Source: Pectobacterium aquaticum (GTDB taxonomy: Bacteria > Pseudomonadota > Gammaproteobacteria > Enterobacterales > Enterobacteriaceae). From it: a DNA stretch of 64,000 bases. The DNA lies in NCBI RefSeq assembly GCF_003382565.3, contig NZ_CP086253.1:3286001-3350000 (forward strand). The letters are read 5' to 3'. Positions 26,300 to 35,720 of this stretch are shown in pieces (the stretch's first letter is position 1; each line of letters starts with the position of its first letter). Under the pieces are notes generated by a model that was not told the DNA's origin, did not search any database, and was given only the letters and a program-made list of their open reading frames with translations. Position numbers and translations under genes: made by a program.

Positions 26300-27252
26300 G
26301 CCTGACGCTGACCGATTCCCAGCGTCATGCTCTGCGCTCCGCCTCGCATTGGTATGCGGTGCTGAGCGACGAACACGTGAGCCCCCAGCAAATCGAGAAA
26401 TGGCAGCAGTGGTATGAGCAAAGTCGGGATCACCAGTGGGCTTGGTCGCAGGTAGAAAACCTGCGTAGCCAGATGAACATCGTGCCTGGCAACGTCGCCC
26501 ACCGCGCCCTTCAGGATACGCAACTTACCCGTCGCAGAGTGATGAAAGGTCTGTTACTGCTGTTAGGCGTGGGCGGCGGGTGGCAGCTTTGGCGTTCCGA
26601 TATCGGAACAGGTCTACGGGCCGACTACACCACAGCGAAAGGCGCGATCCGTCAGCAGCGTCTGGAAGACGGAACATTGCTTTCGCTGAACACCGACAGC
26701 GCCGTCGATGTTCGCTTCGATCCACAGCAGCGGCGTATTCACCTCTGGTACGGCGAAATCGCGATTACCACCGGACAGGATACCAGCAGTCGCCCTTTCT
26801 ACGTGCAGACACGACACGCGCAACTGACCGCACTCGGCACTGAATTTACGGTCCGCCAGGAAGCCGACAGCACGCTACTGAGCGTGCAACACCATGCGGT
26901 GAAAGTCGTACTGGCAGAAGATCCAACCCAAGAGCGCATCGTGCGGCAGGGTGAAAGCCTGCGCTTCAGCGCACGGGAGCTAGGCGAAACCCTATCCGCA
27001 GAGGAAGAAGAGAGCAACTGGGCACAGGGCATTCTCAGTTTCAGCAATAAGCCACTCAGCGAGGTGATGGCGACACTATCGCGCTACCGTCATGGCGTGC
27101 TGCGCTGTAGCCCTGAGGTCGCGACGCTGCGGTTAAGCGGCACCTTCCCGCTGAAAAATACCGATACGGTGTTACAGGTCATCGAGAAAACGCTTCCCGT
27201 TAAGATTCAGTATATTACCCGTTACTGGGTCAACATCCTTCCCGCAAACTAA
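26296..27252 (+). CDS. fecR: FecR, transmembrane signal transducer for FecI
   Basis: 318-residue FecR starting at a GTG that overlaps the fecI stop (GTGA); this start gives LTDSQRHALRSASHWYAVLS, matching E. coli. A cytoplasmic FecI-binding domain precedes one membrane segment (about 85-100, MKGLLLLLGVGGGWQLW), then the periplasmic domain with SFSNKPLSEVMATLSRY and the C-terminal STN-like end that contacts FecA. It relays the ferric citrate signal across the inner membrane. Confidence 0.94.
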   Translation: MSLTLTDSQRHALRSASHWYAVLSDEHVSPQQIEKWQQWYEQSRDHQWAWSQVENLRSQMNIVPGNVAHRALQDTQLTRRRVMKGLLLLLGVGGGWQLWRSDIGTGLRADYTTAKGAIRQQRLEDGTLLSLNTDSAVDVRFDPQQRRIHLWYGEIAITTGQDTSSRPFYVQTRHAQLTALGTEFTVRQEADSTLLSVQHHAVKVVLAEDPTQERIVRQGESLRFSARELGETLSAEEEESNWAQGILSFSNKPLSEVMATLSRYRHGVLRCSPEVATLRLSGTFPLKNTDTVLQVIEKTLPVKIQYITRYWVNILPAN

Positions 27253-27262
27253 ACGATAACGA

Positions 27263-27320
27263 AAAAAATTATCATTCTTGATTGTCCTTTTTCTCCCTCT
27301 CGTTCGACTTAGGTGTATAG
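27263..27320 (+). promoter_or_regulatory. FecI-dependent fecA promoter region
   Basis: The segment from CGAAAAAAATTATC through GATTGTCCTTTTTCTCCC to CTCGTTCGACTTAG closely parallels the E. coli fecA promoter as I remember it (GGAAAATAATTC, GATTGTCC, CTCGTTCGAC). This suggests recognition by FecI. Confidence 0.6.
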
Positions 27321-27344
27321 CATAAAAATGATGATGGAGACGTT

Positions 27345-29693
27345 ATGACGCGCTTACGTGCCTTTCGTAAAGCAGCCCCTTTAGCCTTGGCGATACAGCT
27401 CAGCCTGCTGTCAACAGTTGGTCTCACGACAGGAATGGCCTACGCGGCGATTGCGCCCGCCACCGCACGCTACGATATTGCTGCTGGTGAGTTAGACAAA
27501 GTGCTCAACCACTATGCCGCCCGCAGCGGGATTACGCTATCGGTGGATGCTAACCTGACGCAGGGAAAACGCAGCAACGGCCTGCACGGCGACTACACCG
27601 TTGACGGAGGCCTGAAAGCTCTACTGGCGGGTAGCGGTCTGCAACTGAAAGCGCTGGGCGATAACGTCTGGACGCTGGAACCTATCCCAGTAGCAGCGGA
27701 AGAAACGCTGACGGTCGTTGGAGACTGGCTGGGTGAAGCGCGTGAAAATGACGTCTTTGAACATGCGGGCGCACGCGATGTGATCCGTCGTGAGGACTTC
27801 GCCAAGACCGGTGCCACCACGATGCGCGATGTCTTAAACCGTATGCCGGGCGTGTATGCGCCGGAAAATAACGGTACGGGCAGCCACGATCTGGCTATGA
27901 ACTTTGGTATTCGCGGTCTCAGCCCGCGTCTTGCCAGCCGTTCCACCGTGCTGATGGACGGCATTCCAGTACCTTTTGCTCCCTATGGTCAGCCACAGCT
28001 TTCCCTCGCGCCCATTTCGCTTGGCAATATGGACGCCATTGACGTCGTGCGCGGCGGCGGTGCCGTGCGCTACGGACCACAGAGCGTCGGCGGCGTCGTG
28101 AATTTTGTCACCCGAGCGATCCCGAAAGAGTTTGGCATTAGCGCTGGCATAGAAGGCCAACACAGCCCGACGTCTTCACAGCACAATCCGAAAGAAACGC
28201 ACAACCTGCTGGTTGGCGGCACGGCGGATAACGGTTTTGGCTCGGCGCTGCTCTATTCCGGCACGCGTGGCAGCGACTGGCGCGAACACAGCGCTACGCG
28301 CATTGACGACGTGATGCTGAAAAGCCGCTACGCGCCGAACGACGTACACACCTTTAACAGCCTGCTGCAATATTACGATGGCAGCGCCGATATGCCAGGC
28401 GGCCTGTCGCGTGCCGATTACAATGCTGACCGCTGGCAGTCAACGCGCCCATACGATCGTTTCTGGGGACGCCGTCAACTTGCCAGTCTGGGCTACCAAT
28501 ATCAGCCGGATCAGCAGCATAAATTCAACATTCAGGGCTTCTACACGCGCACGTTGCGCAGCGGCTATCTGGAACAGAACTCAATCATCACCCTGTCGCC
28601 ACGCGAATATTGGGTACGCGGCATCGAACCCCGCTACAGCCAAAGTTTTACCCTCGGTTCTTCCGCTCATGAAGTGGGCGTTGGCTACCGCTATGTCAGC
28701 GAATCCACCCATGAGGTGCGCTACTTCACCAGCACCGCCAGCAAGACGTTGCCAAGCGCCAACAGCCCTATCGATCGCGAAACCCGCGCGGGTACAGAAG
28801 CGCACGCTTGGTACATCGACGACCGCGTTGATATTGGCAATTGGACGATTACACCGGGAATGCGCTTTGAGCACATCAAATCCCATCAGGACAACACGCT
28901 GAAAGGCACAGGCGAAGCGGTCAACTACAACGCACCGCTGCCCGCCTTGAACGTGCTCTACCACGTTAACGAGAGCTGGAATCTTTATGCAAACACCGAA
29001 GGATCATTCGGCACCGTACAGTACAGCCGAATTGGCAAGGCGGCTCAAAGCGGCAAAGTGGAGCCAGAAAAAGCGCGCACCTGGGAAATCGGTTCCCGCT
29101 ACGACGACGGCGCGCTGACGGCAGAAATGGGCGTTTTTCTGGTTAACTTTAATAACCAGTATGACTCCAATCAGACCAACGATACCGTCACCACGCGGGG
29201 CAAAACCCGCCATTCTGGGCTGGAAACGCAGGCACGCTATCACCTCGCCGAGCTGTCACCTCGCTTAGACACAGTGTCGGTTTATGCGCGCTATTCGTAT
29301 GTGAATGCGGAAATTCGCGAAGTGGGCAACACCTACGGCAATCAGGTGCCCTTCTCTTCAAAACACCGTGGCGGATTCGGCGTCGATTACCAACCGGGCA
29401 ACTGGACGTTCAACCTGAACAGTGAGTTCCAGTCCAGCCAGTTTGCCAATAACGCCAACACCGTTGCCGAAAGCGCCGATGGCAGCGCCGGACGGATCCC
29501 AGGCTTTATGCTGTGGGGCGCACGCGCGGCCTACGACTTCGGCCCGCAGTTCTCTGACCTCAATCTGGCCTTGGGTGTGAAAAACCTGTTCGACCACGAT
29601 TACTACACGCGCTCGAACAGCGATGACAACAACAAAGGCATTTATGCCGGCCAACCCCGCACCTTCTACATGCAGGGCTCGCTGAAATTCTGA
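27345..29693 (+). CDS. fecA: FecA, TonB-dependent ferric citrate receptor
   Basis: 782-residue outer-membrane transporter. It has a signal peptide (about 33 residues, ending MAYA), the STN signalling domain (about 35-112) that talks to FecR, a TonB box around EETLTVV near 118, a plug with GTGSHDLAMNFGIRGL and VRGGGAVRYGPQSVGGVVNF, and a 22-strand barrel ending in the Phe of SLKF. The match to E. coli FecA is close over the full length. Confidence 0.96.
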   Translation: MTRLRAFRKAAPLALAIQLSLLSTVGLTTGMAYAAIAPATARYDIAAGELDKVLNHYAARSGITLSVDANLTQGKRSNGLHGDYTVDGGLKALLAGSGLQLKALGDNVWTLEPIPVAAEETLTVVGDWLGEARENDVFEHAGARDVIRREDFAKTGATTMRDVLNRMPGVYAPENNGTGSHDLAMNFGIRGLSPRLASRSTVLMDGIPVPFAPYGQPQLSLAPISLGNMDAIDVVRGGGAVRYGPQSVGGVVNFVTRAIPKEFGISAGIEGQHSPTSSQHNPKETHNLLVGGTADNGFGSALLYSGTRGSDWREHSATRIDDVMLKSRYAPNDVHTFNSLLQYYDGSADMPGGLSRADYNADRWQSTRPYDRFWGRRQLASLGYQYQPDQQHKFNIQGFYTRTLRSGYLEQNSIITLSPREYWVRGIEPRYSQSFTLGSSAHEVGVGYRYVSESTHEVRYFTSTASKTLPSANSPIDRETRAGTEAHAWYIDDRVDIGNWTITPGMRFEHIKSHQDNTLKGTGEAVNYNAPLPALNVLYHVNESWNLYANTEGSFGTVQYSRIGKAAQSGKVEPEKARTWEIGSRYDDGALTAEMGVFLVNFNNQYDSNQTNDTVTTRGKTRHSGLETQARYHLAELSPRLDTVSVYARYSYVNAEIREVGNTYGNQVPFSSKHRGGFGVDYQPGNWTFNLNSEFQSSQFANNANTVAESADGSAGRIPGFMLWGARAAYDFGPQFSDLNLALGVKNLFDHDYYTRSNSDDNNKGIYAGQPRTFYMQGSLKF

Positions 29694-29710
29694 TTGTCAC
29701 GTTATCACTC

Positions 29711-29728
29711 GCCGGGCATCTGCCCGGC
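29711..29728 (+). terminator. fecA-fecB intergenic hairpin
   Basis: GCCGGGCA pairs with TGCCCGGC around two bases, 18 bases after the fecA stop, with no T run. Such a hairpin could reduce transcription into fecBCDE or protect the fecA 3' end. Confidence 0.6.
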
Positions 29729-29764
29729 CTGACTAACAATCATGACCTCTAACGGAGTTACACT

Positions 29765-30679
29765 ATGTTTGCTCTACTTCGCGTCGCACTAATTACCACG
29801 CTTTGTCTGTTCGGACTAGGCCGCGCCAATGCCGTCACGGTGCAGGATGAACAGGGTTCCTTTACGCTCGACACGCCACCGCAGCGCATTGTGGTGCTGG
29901 AACTCTCTTTTGCCGATGCGCTGGCCGCGATAGACGTCAGCCCAGTCGGCATCGCCGATGACAACGATCCAGACCGGATCCTGTCAGAAATCCGTGAACA
30001 CCTTAAATCCTGGCATTCCGTAGGCACGCGCGCGCAGCCGAGCCTGGAAGCCATCAGCGCATTGAAGCCGGATTTGATTATCGCCGACAGCAGCCGTCAT
30101 AGCGGCATTTACACGGCACTGAAGGCCATCGCACCGGTGCTGTTACTGAAATCACGCAACGAAACCTATGAAGAGAATCTGCACTCAGCAGAGATCATCG
30201 GTAAGGTATTGGGGAAAGATAGCACGATGCAGACTCGTCTCGCCCAGCATCGCGAGACGATGAAAGGCTACGCTGCCCAGCTTCCCCAAGGCACGAATGT
30301 GGTTTTCGGCACCTCGCGCGAGCAGCAGTTTAACCTGTACTCCAGCGATGCCTACACTGGCAGCGTGCTGGCCGCACTTGGTCTGAGCGTCCCAAAACCG
30401 ATCAACAATGCCCCGATGGCTTCCATCAATCTGGAACAGTTGCTGGCGATTAACCCACAGTGGCTGATTGTTACGCACTATCGAGAAGAAAGTATTGTGA
30501 AACGCTGGCAGCAGGATACGCTCTGGAATCTGCTGGAAGCACAGCAAAAACAGCAAATTGCCGCCGTTGACAGCAACGCCTGGGCGCGGATGCGCGGTAT
30601 TTTTGCAGCGGAACGCATCGGCAGCGATACGGTGAAAATTTTTAAGCATCAGCCCGTTAGCGTCAGCAGCGAGCAATGA
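29765..30679 (+). CDS. fecB: FecB, periplasmic ferric citrate-binding protein
   Basis: 304-residue solute-binding protein of the FecCD ABC importer. It has a signal peptide of about 23 residues (ends RANA before VTVQDEQG), then the cluster 8 fold with RIVVLELSFADALAAID, IADDNDPDRIL, SVGTRAQPSLEAISALKPDLIIAD and FGTSREQQFNLYS. The C-terminal part has YREESIVKRWQQD. It overlaps fecC by the ATGA junction at 30676. Confidence 0.95.
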   Translation: MFALLRVALITTLCLFGLGRANAVTVQDEQGSFTLDTPPQRIVVLELSFADALAAIDVSPVGIADDNDPDRILSEIREHLKSWHSVGTRAQPSLEAISALKPDLIIADSSRHSGIYTALKAIAPVLLLKSRNETYEENLHSAEIIGKVLGKDSTMQTRLAQHRETMKGYAAQLPQGTNVVFGTSREQQFNLYSSDAYTGSVLAALGLSVPKPINNAPMASINLEQLLAINPQWLIVTHYREESIVKRWQQDTLWNLLEAQQKQQIAAVDSNAWARMRGIFAAERIGSDTVKIFKHQPVSVSSEQ

Positions 30680-31671
30680 GGCTAGGTTTCCACCCGTTCT
30701 GGCGTTGGGGATTACCAATAGCGGCACTGCTGAGCGTGTTCTGGCTCAGCCTGTTCTGTTATTCCGCGATCCCCATTCCCGCCTTGAGTGCCGTCAAGGC
30801 ACTGATTACGGGATCGCCCTCTTCACTACCGGAAGCGCTGGTGCTAAACCTGCGTCTGCCCCGCAGTCTGGTTGCCGTCCTGATCGGCGCCAGTCTGGCG
30901 CTGTCCGGCGCTTTGCTCCAGACCCTGACCCATAATCCGCTGGCATCGCCCTCTTTGCTCGGCATCAACAGCGGTGCGGCGCTGGCGATGGCACTGACCA
31001 GCGCATTCAGTTCTTCACTCTCCGGTTACCCCATCGCTTTTGTTGCTGCTATCGGCGGCGGCCTGTGCTGGCTGATGGTGATGGCGGCGGGCGGCGGCTG
31101 GCGACAAACGCTCGATCGTAATCGGCTGATTCTGGCGGGCGTCGCGCTTTCAGCCCTGTGCATGGCCTTAACCCGCATCACGTTGCTGCTGGCGGAAGAT
31201 CACGCCTATGGCATTTTTTACTGGCTGGCGGGCGGCGTATCGCACGCACGCTGGGTGGAATTCTGGCAACTCTTCCCGTTTGTCATCACCGTCACTCCTG
31301 TTGTCCTGCTGCTGTCTAACCAGCTTAATCTGCTGAACATCAGTGACGTGAGCGCCCATACGCTGGGCGTCAACTTAGGCCGTCTGCGCCTAATCCTCAA
31401 TCTGGCGGTGCTGATTCTGGTGGGTGCCTGCGTGAGCGTCGCCGGTCCGGTAGCGTTTATCGGCCTGTTAATTCCGCATCTGGCGCGTTTCTGGATCGGT
31501 TACGACCAGAGAAAGGTGCTCCCCATGAGCATGCTGATGGGCGCGGCGTTGATGTTACTGGCCGATCTGCTTGCCCGCGCACTCGCCTGGCCGGGCGAAC
31601 TGCCTGCCGGTGCGGTGCTGGCCCTGATCGGCGCTCCCTGTTTCGTGTGGCTGGCAAGGAGGCGAGGATAA
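30676..31671 (+). CDS. fecC: FecC, ferric citrate ABC permease subunit
   Basis: 331-residue inner-membrane permease of the FecCD family with about 9-10 membrane segments. Conserved pieces include LRLPRSLVAVLIGASLALSGALLQ, NPLASPSLLGINSGAA and the coupling region GPVAFIGLLIPHLARFWIG. It forms the pore together with FecD and overlaps fecD by TAATG. Confidence 0.95.
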   Translation: MRLGFHPFWRWGLPIAALLSVFWLSLFCYSAIPIPALSAVKALITGSPSSLPEALVLNLRLPRSLVAVLIGASLALSGALLQTLTHNPLASPSLLGINSGAALAMALTSAFSSSLSGYPIAFVAAIGGGLCWLMVMAAGGGWRQTLDRNRLILAGVALSALCMALTRITLLLAEDHAYGIFYWLAGGVSHARWVEFWQLFPFVITVTPVVLLLSNQLNLLNISDVSAHTLGVNLGRLRLILNLAVLILVGACVSVAGPVAFIGLLIPHLARFWIGYDQRKVLPMSMLMGAALMLLADLLARALAWPGELPAGAVLALIGAPCFVWLARRRG

Positions 31672-32630
31672 TGCGCCCCGCAATTGTGTTTATCTCGATT
31701 ACGCTACTGCTACTCGCCACCAGCATTCTGTCGCTGCGCATGGGCACGATTCCGCTGCCGTGGTCGGCGTTGATAAGCGGCTGGCACAGCACCAGCGAAC
31801 ATCATTATGTCCTGACGCAGTATCGCCTGACGCGCGTACTGCTGGCGCTGTTTGTCGGCGCAGCGCTGGCGATTTCCGGCGTGCTGGTGCAGGGGATTGT
31901 GCGTAACCCGCTGGCATCGCCGGATATTCTCGGCGTGAACCACGTGGCGAGTCTGGCGACCGTCGGCGCACTGATGCTGGTGCCTGCGCTGCCCGTGATC
32001 TGGCTACCGTTGCTCGCATTTATCGGAGGCATCGCCGGGCTGCTGCTCTTACGGCTCATCGCGGGAACATCATCCCCGATGCGGCTGGCACTCATCGGCG
32101 TCGCGCTATCCGCCACCTGGGCAAGCGTCACCGACTACCTGATTCTCTCCCGCCCACAGGATATCAACAACGCACTGCTGTGGCTGACGGGTAGCCTGTG
32201 GGGACGTGACTGGTCATTCGTGATGGTCGCGCTGCCTGTACTCTGCGTATTGATTCCACTCAGCCTGCGCTTTTGCCGCGATCTGGATTTGCTCGCGCTA
32301 GGCGACGACCGCGCCAGCACGCTGGGCGTCAATATCGGGCGCATTCAGTTCTGGGGATTGGCGCTCGCCGTGGCACTCGCCGCAACCAGCGTGGCGGTGT
32401 GCGGGCCTATCGGCTTTATCAGCCTTGTCGTACCGCATCTGATCCGTTATCTGGTAGGAGGCCGGCACCGCTGGCTCCTCCCAACTTCTGCCGTTACCGG
32501 TGCGTTGGTACTGCTGCTTGCCGATCTGCTAGCACGCACGCTGAACCCGCCGATGGAATTACCCGCAGGGGTGCTCACTGCCATTATCGGCGCACCCTGG
32601 TTTTTTTGGCTTCTCGTGAGAATGCGCTAA
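31671..32630 (+). CDS. fecD: FecD, ferric citrate ABC permease subunit
   Basis: 319-residue permease paralogous to FecC, with YRLTRVLLALFVGAALAISGVLVQ, NPLASPDILGVNH and GPIGFISLVVPHLIRYLVGG. I start at the ATG at 31671, overlapping the fecC stop (TAATG) and preceded by GGAGGCGAGG; the longer frame runs 8 codons into fecC. It is followed directly by fecE. Confidence 0.94.
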   Translation: MRPAIVFISITLLLLATSILSLRMGTIPLPWSALISGWHSTSEHHYVLTQYRLTRVLLALFVGAALAISGVLVQGIVRNPLASPDILGVNHVASLATVGALMLVPALPVIWLPLLAFIGGIAGLLLLRLIAGTSSPMRLALIGVALSATWASVTDYLILSRPQDINNALLWLTGSLWGRDWSFVMVALPVLCVLIPLSLRFCRDLDLLALGDDRASTLGVNIGRIQFWGLALAVALAATSVAVCGPIGFISLVVPHLIRYLVGGRHRWLLPTSAVTGALVLLLADLLARTLNPPMELPAGVLTAIIGAPWFFWLLVRMR

Positions 32631-33398
32631 ATGGAACTGACAACACAAAACCTGACGGCGGGCTATGGCGACAAGCGTATTCTTGACGGATTGTCGCTGT
32701 CGCTGCCCGCCGGAAAAATTACCGCCCTGCTTGGCCCCAATGGCTGCGGCAAATCAACGCTGCTGAAGTGTTTCGCCAAGCTGCTTACCCCGGAATCCGG
32801 CGCTATTCAGCTCGACGGCAAGCCGCTCTCTACGTTCTCTGCGCGCCAGCTCTCGCGCCATCTGGCGCTGTTACCGCAGCAGCATTTGACGCCAGAGGGG
32901 ATCACCGTGCGTGACATGGTGGCCTACGGGCGCAGCCCTTGGCTGTCACTGTGGGGACGATTATCGCAGGACGATCGCCAGCACGTGCAGCGTGCGATGG
33001 AAAAAACGCACATCGTCGACCTCGCCGACAAACGGTTAACCGACTTATCCGGAGGACAACGTCAGCGGGCGTTTCTGGCGATGCTGCTGGCGCAGGATAC
33101 CCCCGTCGTCCTGCTTGATGAACCGACAACCTATCTCGATATCAATCATCAGGTCGAGTTAATGAAGTTGCTGCGTGAACTGAATCAGGCGGGCAAAACG
33201 GTCGTCACCGTCCTGCACGATCTGAATCAGGCCAGCCGCTACTGCGATCATCTGGTGATGCTGGCAGGTGGACGTGTGATGGCGCAGGGCTCACCGCACG
33301 AGGTAATGAAACCGGCATTACTCCAGCAGGTGTTCAGCATTGATGCGGAGATCCACGCCGACCCTGTATCAGGCCAGCCGATGTGTGTGGTGCGGTGA
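32631..33398 (+). CDS. fecE: FecE, ferric citrate ABC ATPase
   Basis: 255-residue ABC ATPase. Walker A GPNGCGKST lies near residue 36, Q-loop LPQQHL near 84, signature LSGGQRQR near 140, Walker B VVLLDEPTTYLD near 160 and the switch His in VLHDLNQA. It energises the FecBCD importer. The ATG begins immediately after the fecD stop. The fec operon is complete and intact here. Confidence 0.96.
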   Translation: MELTTQNLTAGYGDKRILDGLSLSLPAGKITALLGPNGCGKSTLLKCFAKLLTPESGAIQLDGKPLSTFSARQLSRHLALLPQQHLTPEGITVRDMVAYGRSPWLSLWGRLSQDDRQHVQRAMEKTHIVDLADKRLTDLSGGQRQRAFLAMLLAQDTPVVLLDEPTTYLDINHQVELMKLLRELNQAGKTVVTVLHDLNQASRYCDHLVMLAGGRVMAQGSPHEVMKPALLQQVFSIDAEIHADPVSGQPMCVVR

Positions 33399-33594
33399 TA
33401 GCAGGTCATGTTTTTTATCCAGTATTCGTGGGCATAACTATCTCATAAAAATATTTATGCCCTCTCGAAAATAGCCTTGTTAGCCGTGAGCCAGCAGAAC
33501 CGCTACTCTGCCTGTGTGACATGGGATCAATACGCGTAATGGAAACAACATCATGGCTATTAGCTCAAACCATCAGGACTTAAGGAAGCGCGAT

Positions 33595-34224
33595 ATGAGA
33601 TTAAAATTGCATCATCTTAATGATTCACGGTCTGTTCGTATCCTCTGGCTGCTTGAGGAAGCGGGGATACCCTATGAACTCGTCAGATATCAGCGGGATG
33701 AAAAAACGCATTTAGCACCGGCCTCCTTGAGAACGATCCATCCTTTAGGTAAATCACCGTTGATTGAAGAAGATGGCAAGATCATTGCAGAATCCGGCGC
33801 TATCGTGGAATACCTGATCAATCGCCACGCAAAGCACCTAGCCCCGGATGCAAACGCTGCCGAATACATTGACTATCTGCAATGGATACACTTTGCAGAA
33901 AGCTCCGCCATGCTCCCAGTTTTATTGAAGATCTTCGGCGAGTTTGAAAAGAACACTGGCACTACACTGAATTTTCTCGAAAATTACGCTGACAACGAAT
34001 TCGAGAAAGTCTTTTCATTCTTAGACGATTCGCTATCTTCACGGGAATTTATTGTGGGCGATAAACTGAGCGGCGCAGATATTATGCTGGGCTTTGTTAT
34101 TAACACCGTCGTGGAGAGACTCGTTCCCAGCGAGCGCTTCCCGAATATTCAGCGCTACTCACAGCGCCTGAAAAATCTGCCGAGCTGGCAAAAAATTCAG
34201 GCCATTGAATCACGCGCAGAATAA
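33595..34224 (+). CDS. Glutathione S-transferase family protein
   Basis: 209-residue GST with an N-terminal thioredoxin-like domain (HHLNDSRSVRILWLLEEAGIPYE; the glutathione-binding NPLGK-type motif reads HPLGKSPLIEEDG and ESGAIVEYLI) and a C-terminal helical domain with FIVGDKLSGADIMLG. I choose ATG 33595, with AAGGA 8 bases upstream and the usual N-terminus, over an ATG 42 bases upstream. The substrate is unknown. It is the last core-like gene before the accessory region. Confidence 0.88.
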   Translation: MRLKLHHLNDSRSVRILWLLEEAGIPYELVRYQRDEKTHLAPASLRTIHPLGKSPLIEEDGKIIAESGAIVEYLINRHAKHLAPDANAAEYIDYLQWIHFAESSAMLPVLLKIFGEFEKNTGTTLNFLENYADNEFEKVFSFLDDSLSSREFIVGDKLSGADIMLGFVINTVVERLVPSERFPNIQRYSQRLKNLPSWQKIQAIESRAE

Positions 34225-34482
34225 GGGATCAGCGCGAGGCATCACGACATACTTTGGAAAAATTGCCAACGGCCTCGCGCGCCCAGCTTCCCCTCTTCTA
34301 ATTAATATTAGTTAAATTAAAAATAATTATCATATTAATCAATTCAAAAAAAAGCATTTCAAGTTATATACATCGCCCGATAACCACTATTGACTCGTTG
34401 ACTAAAAAATGCAGAAATTACCCTCCCATAAGGAAAAAGGATTTATGGGGGCTGGATTATGGACAACATTAAGGAATAAATA

Positions 34483-34962
34483 ATGGCAAATTTGATCTAT
34501 CTAAAACTCACCGGCATCAAACAAGGTCTAATCTCTGCGGGCTGTTCAAGTGCAGACTCGATTGGTAACAAGTATCAGATCGCTCATGAAGATGAGATTT
34601 TTGTTTATGAGTTAATGAATAGAATAACTCGACAGGATAATGTTGCTCTCAATCCCGTAGAAATAAGAAAGCCGATAGATAAAGCCACCCCACTTATTGC
34701 TCAGGCATTAGGCGATAACGAAAAACTAACCTGTGAATTTCTGTTTTACAGGACATCACAATCCGGTGGCAACGAACTCTATTTTAAAATGGTGCTGAGA
34801 GATGCGGTTATCAATGACATTCAGTTTTTTTATCCTAACTCATTGACACATAATGAAACCCAGCCACAGGAAAGTATTTCGTTCAAATTTGCATCAATCG
34901 AATGGGAGCATGTGGTAGCAAGAACCAGTTCTTTCCTCTTATGGACTGATTCGACTTACTAA
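34483..34962 (+). CDS. hcp: Hcp-family type VI secretion tube protein (orphan)
   Basis: 159-residue Hcp of the enterobacterial subgroup that begins MANLIYLKLTG and has GLISAGCSSADSIGNKYQ, PVEIRKPIDKATPL and EFLFYRTSQSGGNELYFKMVLRDA. It would form hexameric rings that are ejected by a type VI system and can carry effectors in the lumen. No other T6SS structural gene is in the window, so this is an orphan copy. Such copies often stand next to effector and immunity genes; here two small membrane proteins and a DUF4225 gene follow. Confidence 0.92.
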   Translation: MANLIYLKLTGIKQGLISAGCSSADSIGNKYQIAHEDEIFVYELMNRITRQDNVALNPVEIRKPIDKATPLIAQALGDNEKLTCEFLFYRTSQSGGNELYFKMVLRDAVINDIQFFYPNSLTHNETQPQESISFKFASIEWEHVVARTSSFLLWTDSTY

Positions 34963-35033
34963 TACATAATTGATGGGCGATAGTGTTAAAATGTCTCTAC
35001 GCCCTATCAAACACAATAAAATCGGGATAAAAA

Positions 35034-35369
35034 ATGAATGATCAGGAAATGGAAAAAGAACTCTTAGAGAATGGCTTCACTCAGGATGATGTTAACTTCA
35101 TGAGAAAAATAATCTCTCGTGGTGAGGATAGTGAAGAGACATTATTGATGTTAACGCACACGCTAAAAAACAGATTTCACACCGGATGCTTTTTATGCGT
35201 TGTTCTAATTACTATATTTATAGCAATCCTGACTATAAGAGATGACATTATTGTAATTTCGGTATATTTTTTATTTACACTTATTTTTGTTTTTATAGTC
35301 TATTATCTTACTCCAATGAAATTAGCATATAAGTCATATAAAATAATAAAAGAGAAAAAACATGAATGA
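35034..35369 (+). CDS. Small two-TM membrane protein A, candidate immunity protein
   Basis: 111-residue protein I do not recognise. The soluble N-terminal 48 residues (MNDQEMEKELLENGFTQDD...) are followed by two membrane helices (about 49-70 and 76-95) and the tail TPMKLAYKSY. The next gene is a clear paralogue and overlaps its end by 8 bases, so this is a tandem duplication. Low GC and the position after hcp suggest an immunity role; that is inference. Confidence 0.7.
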   Translation: MNDQEMEKELLENGFTQDDVNFMRKIISRGEDSEETLLMLTHTLKNRFHTGCFLCVVLITIFIAILTIRDDIIVISVYFLFTLIFVFIVYYLTPMKLAYKSYKIIKEKKHE

Positions 35370-35706
35370 CCAAGAGATAGAAAAAGAGCTCTTAGAAAAT
35401 GGGTTCACACAAAACGATATTGCAAAAATGAGAAATTTAATATCTCGTGGAGGGAATAGTGAGGAAACCTTATCGAGGTTAACACACTCACTGAAAAAGG
35501 CATTTTTAAATGGATTTTTCATATTAGCAATTCTTATCTCTTCATTTATTATCAATGCCATATTTAATATCTCCAATGATGGAGTGGAAGTATTGGTTCA
35601 TTTTATCCTTACAGTATTTTTTATTTTACCTATATATTACCTTACCCCAATGAACTTAGCATATAAATCATATTCTTATCTAAAGAGAAAAAGTAAGATG
35701 GGCTGA
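35362..35706 (+). CDS. Small two-TM membrane protein B, paralogue of A
   Basis: 114-residue protein sharing MNDQE-EKELLENGFTQ, the ISRG..SEETL motif, two membrane helices and the C-terminal YYLTPMNLAYKSY with the preceding gene. It begins inside the last codons of that gene. It converges on the DUF4225 gene 14 bases away. Possible paired immunity proteins with diverged membrane segments. Confidence 0.7.
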   Translation: MNDQEIEKELLENGFTQNDIAKMRNLISRGGNSEETLSRLTHSLKKAFLNGFFILAILISSFIINAIFNISNDGVEVLVHFILTVFFILPIYYLTPMNLAYKSYSYLKRKSKMG

Positions 35707-35720
35707 CTCAGCCCATTAGA

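Noticed and set aside
35334..35576. 80-residue minus-strand frame over the small membrane genes
   Set aside because: Antisense to the paralogous pair, whose overlap and similarity show the plus strand is coding.
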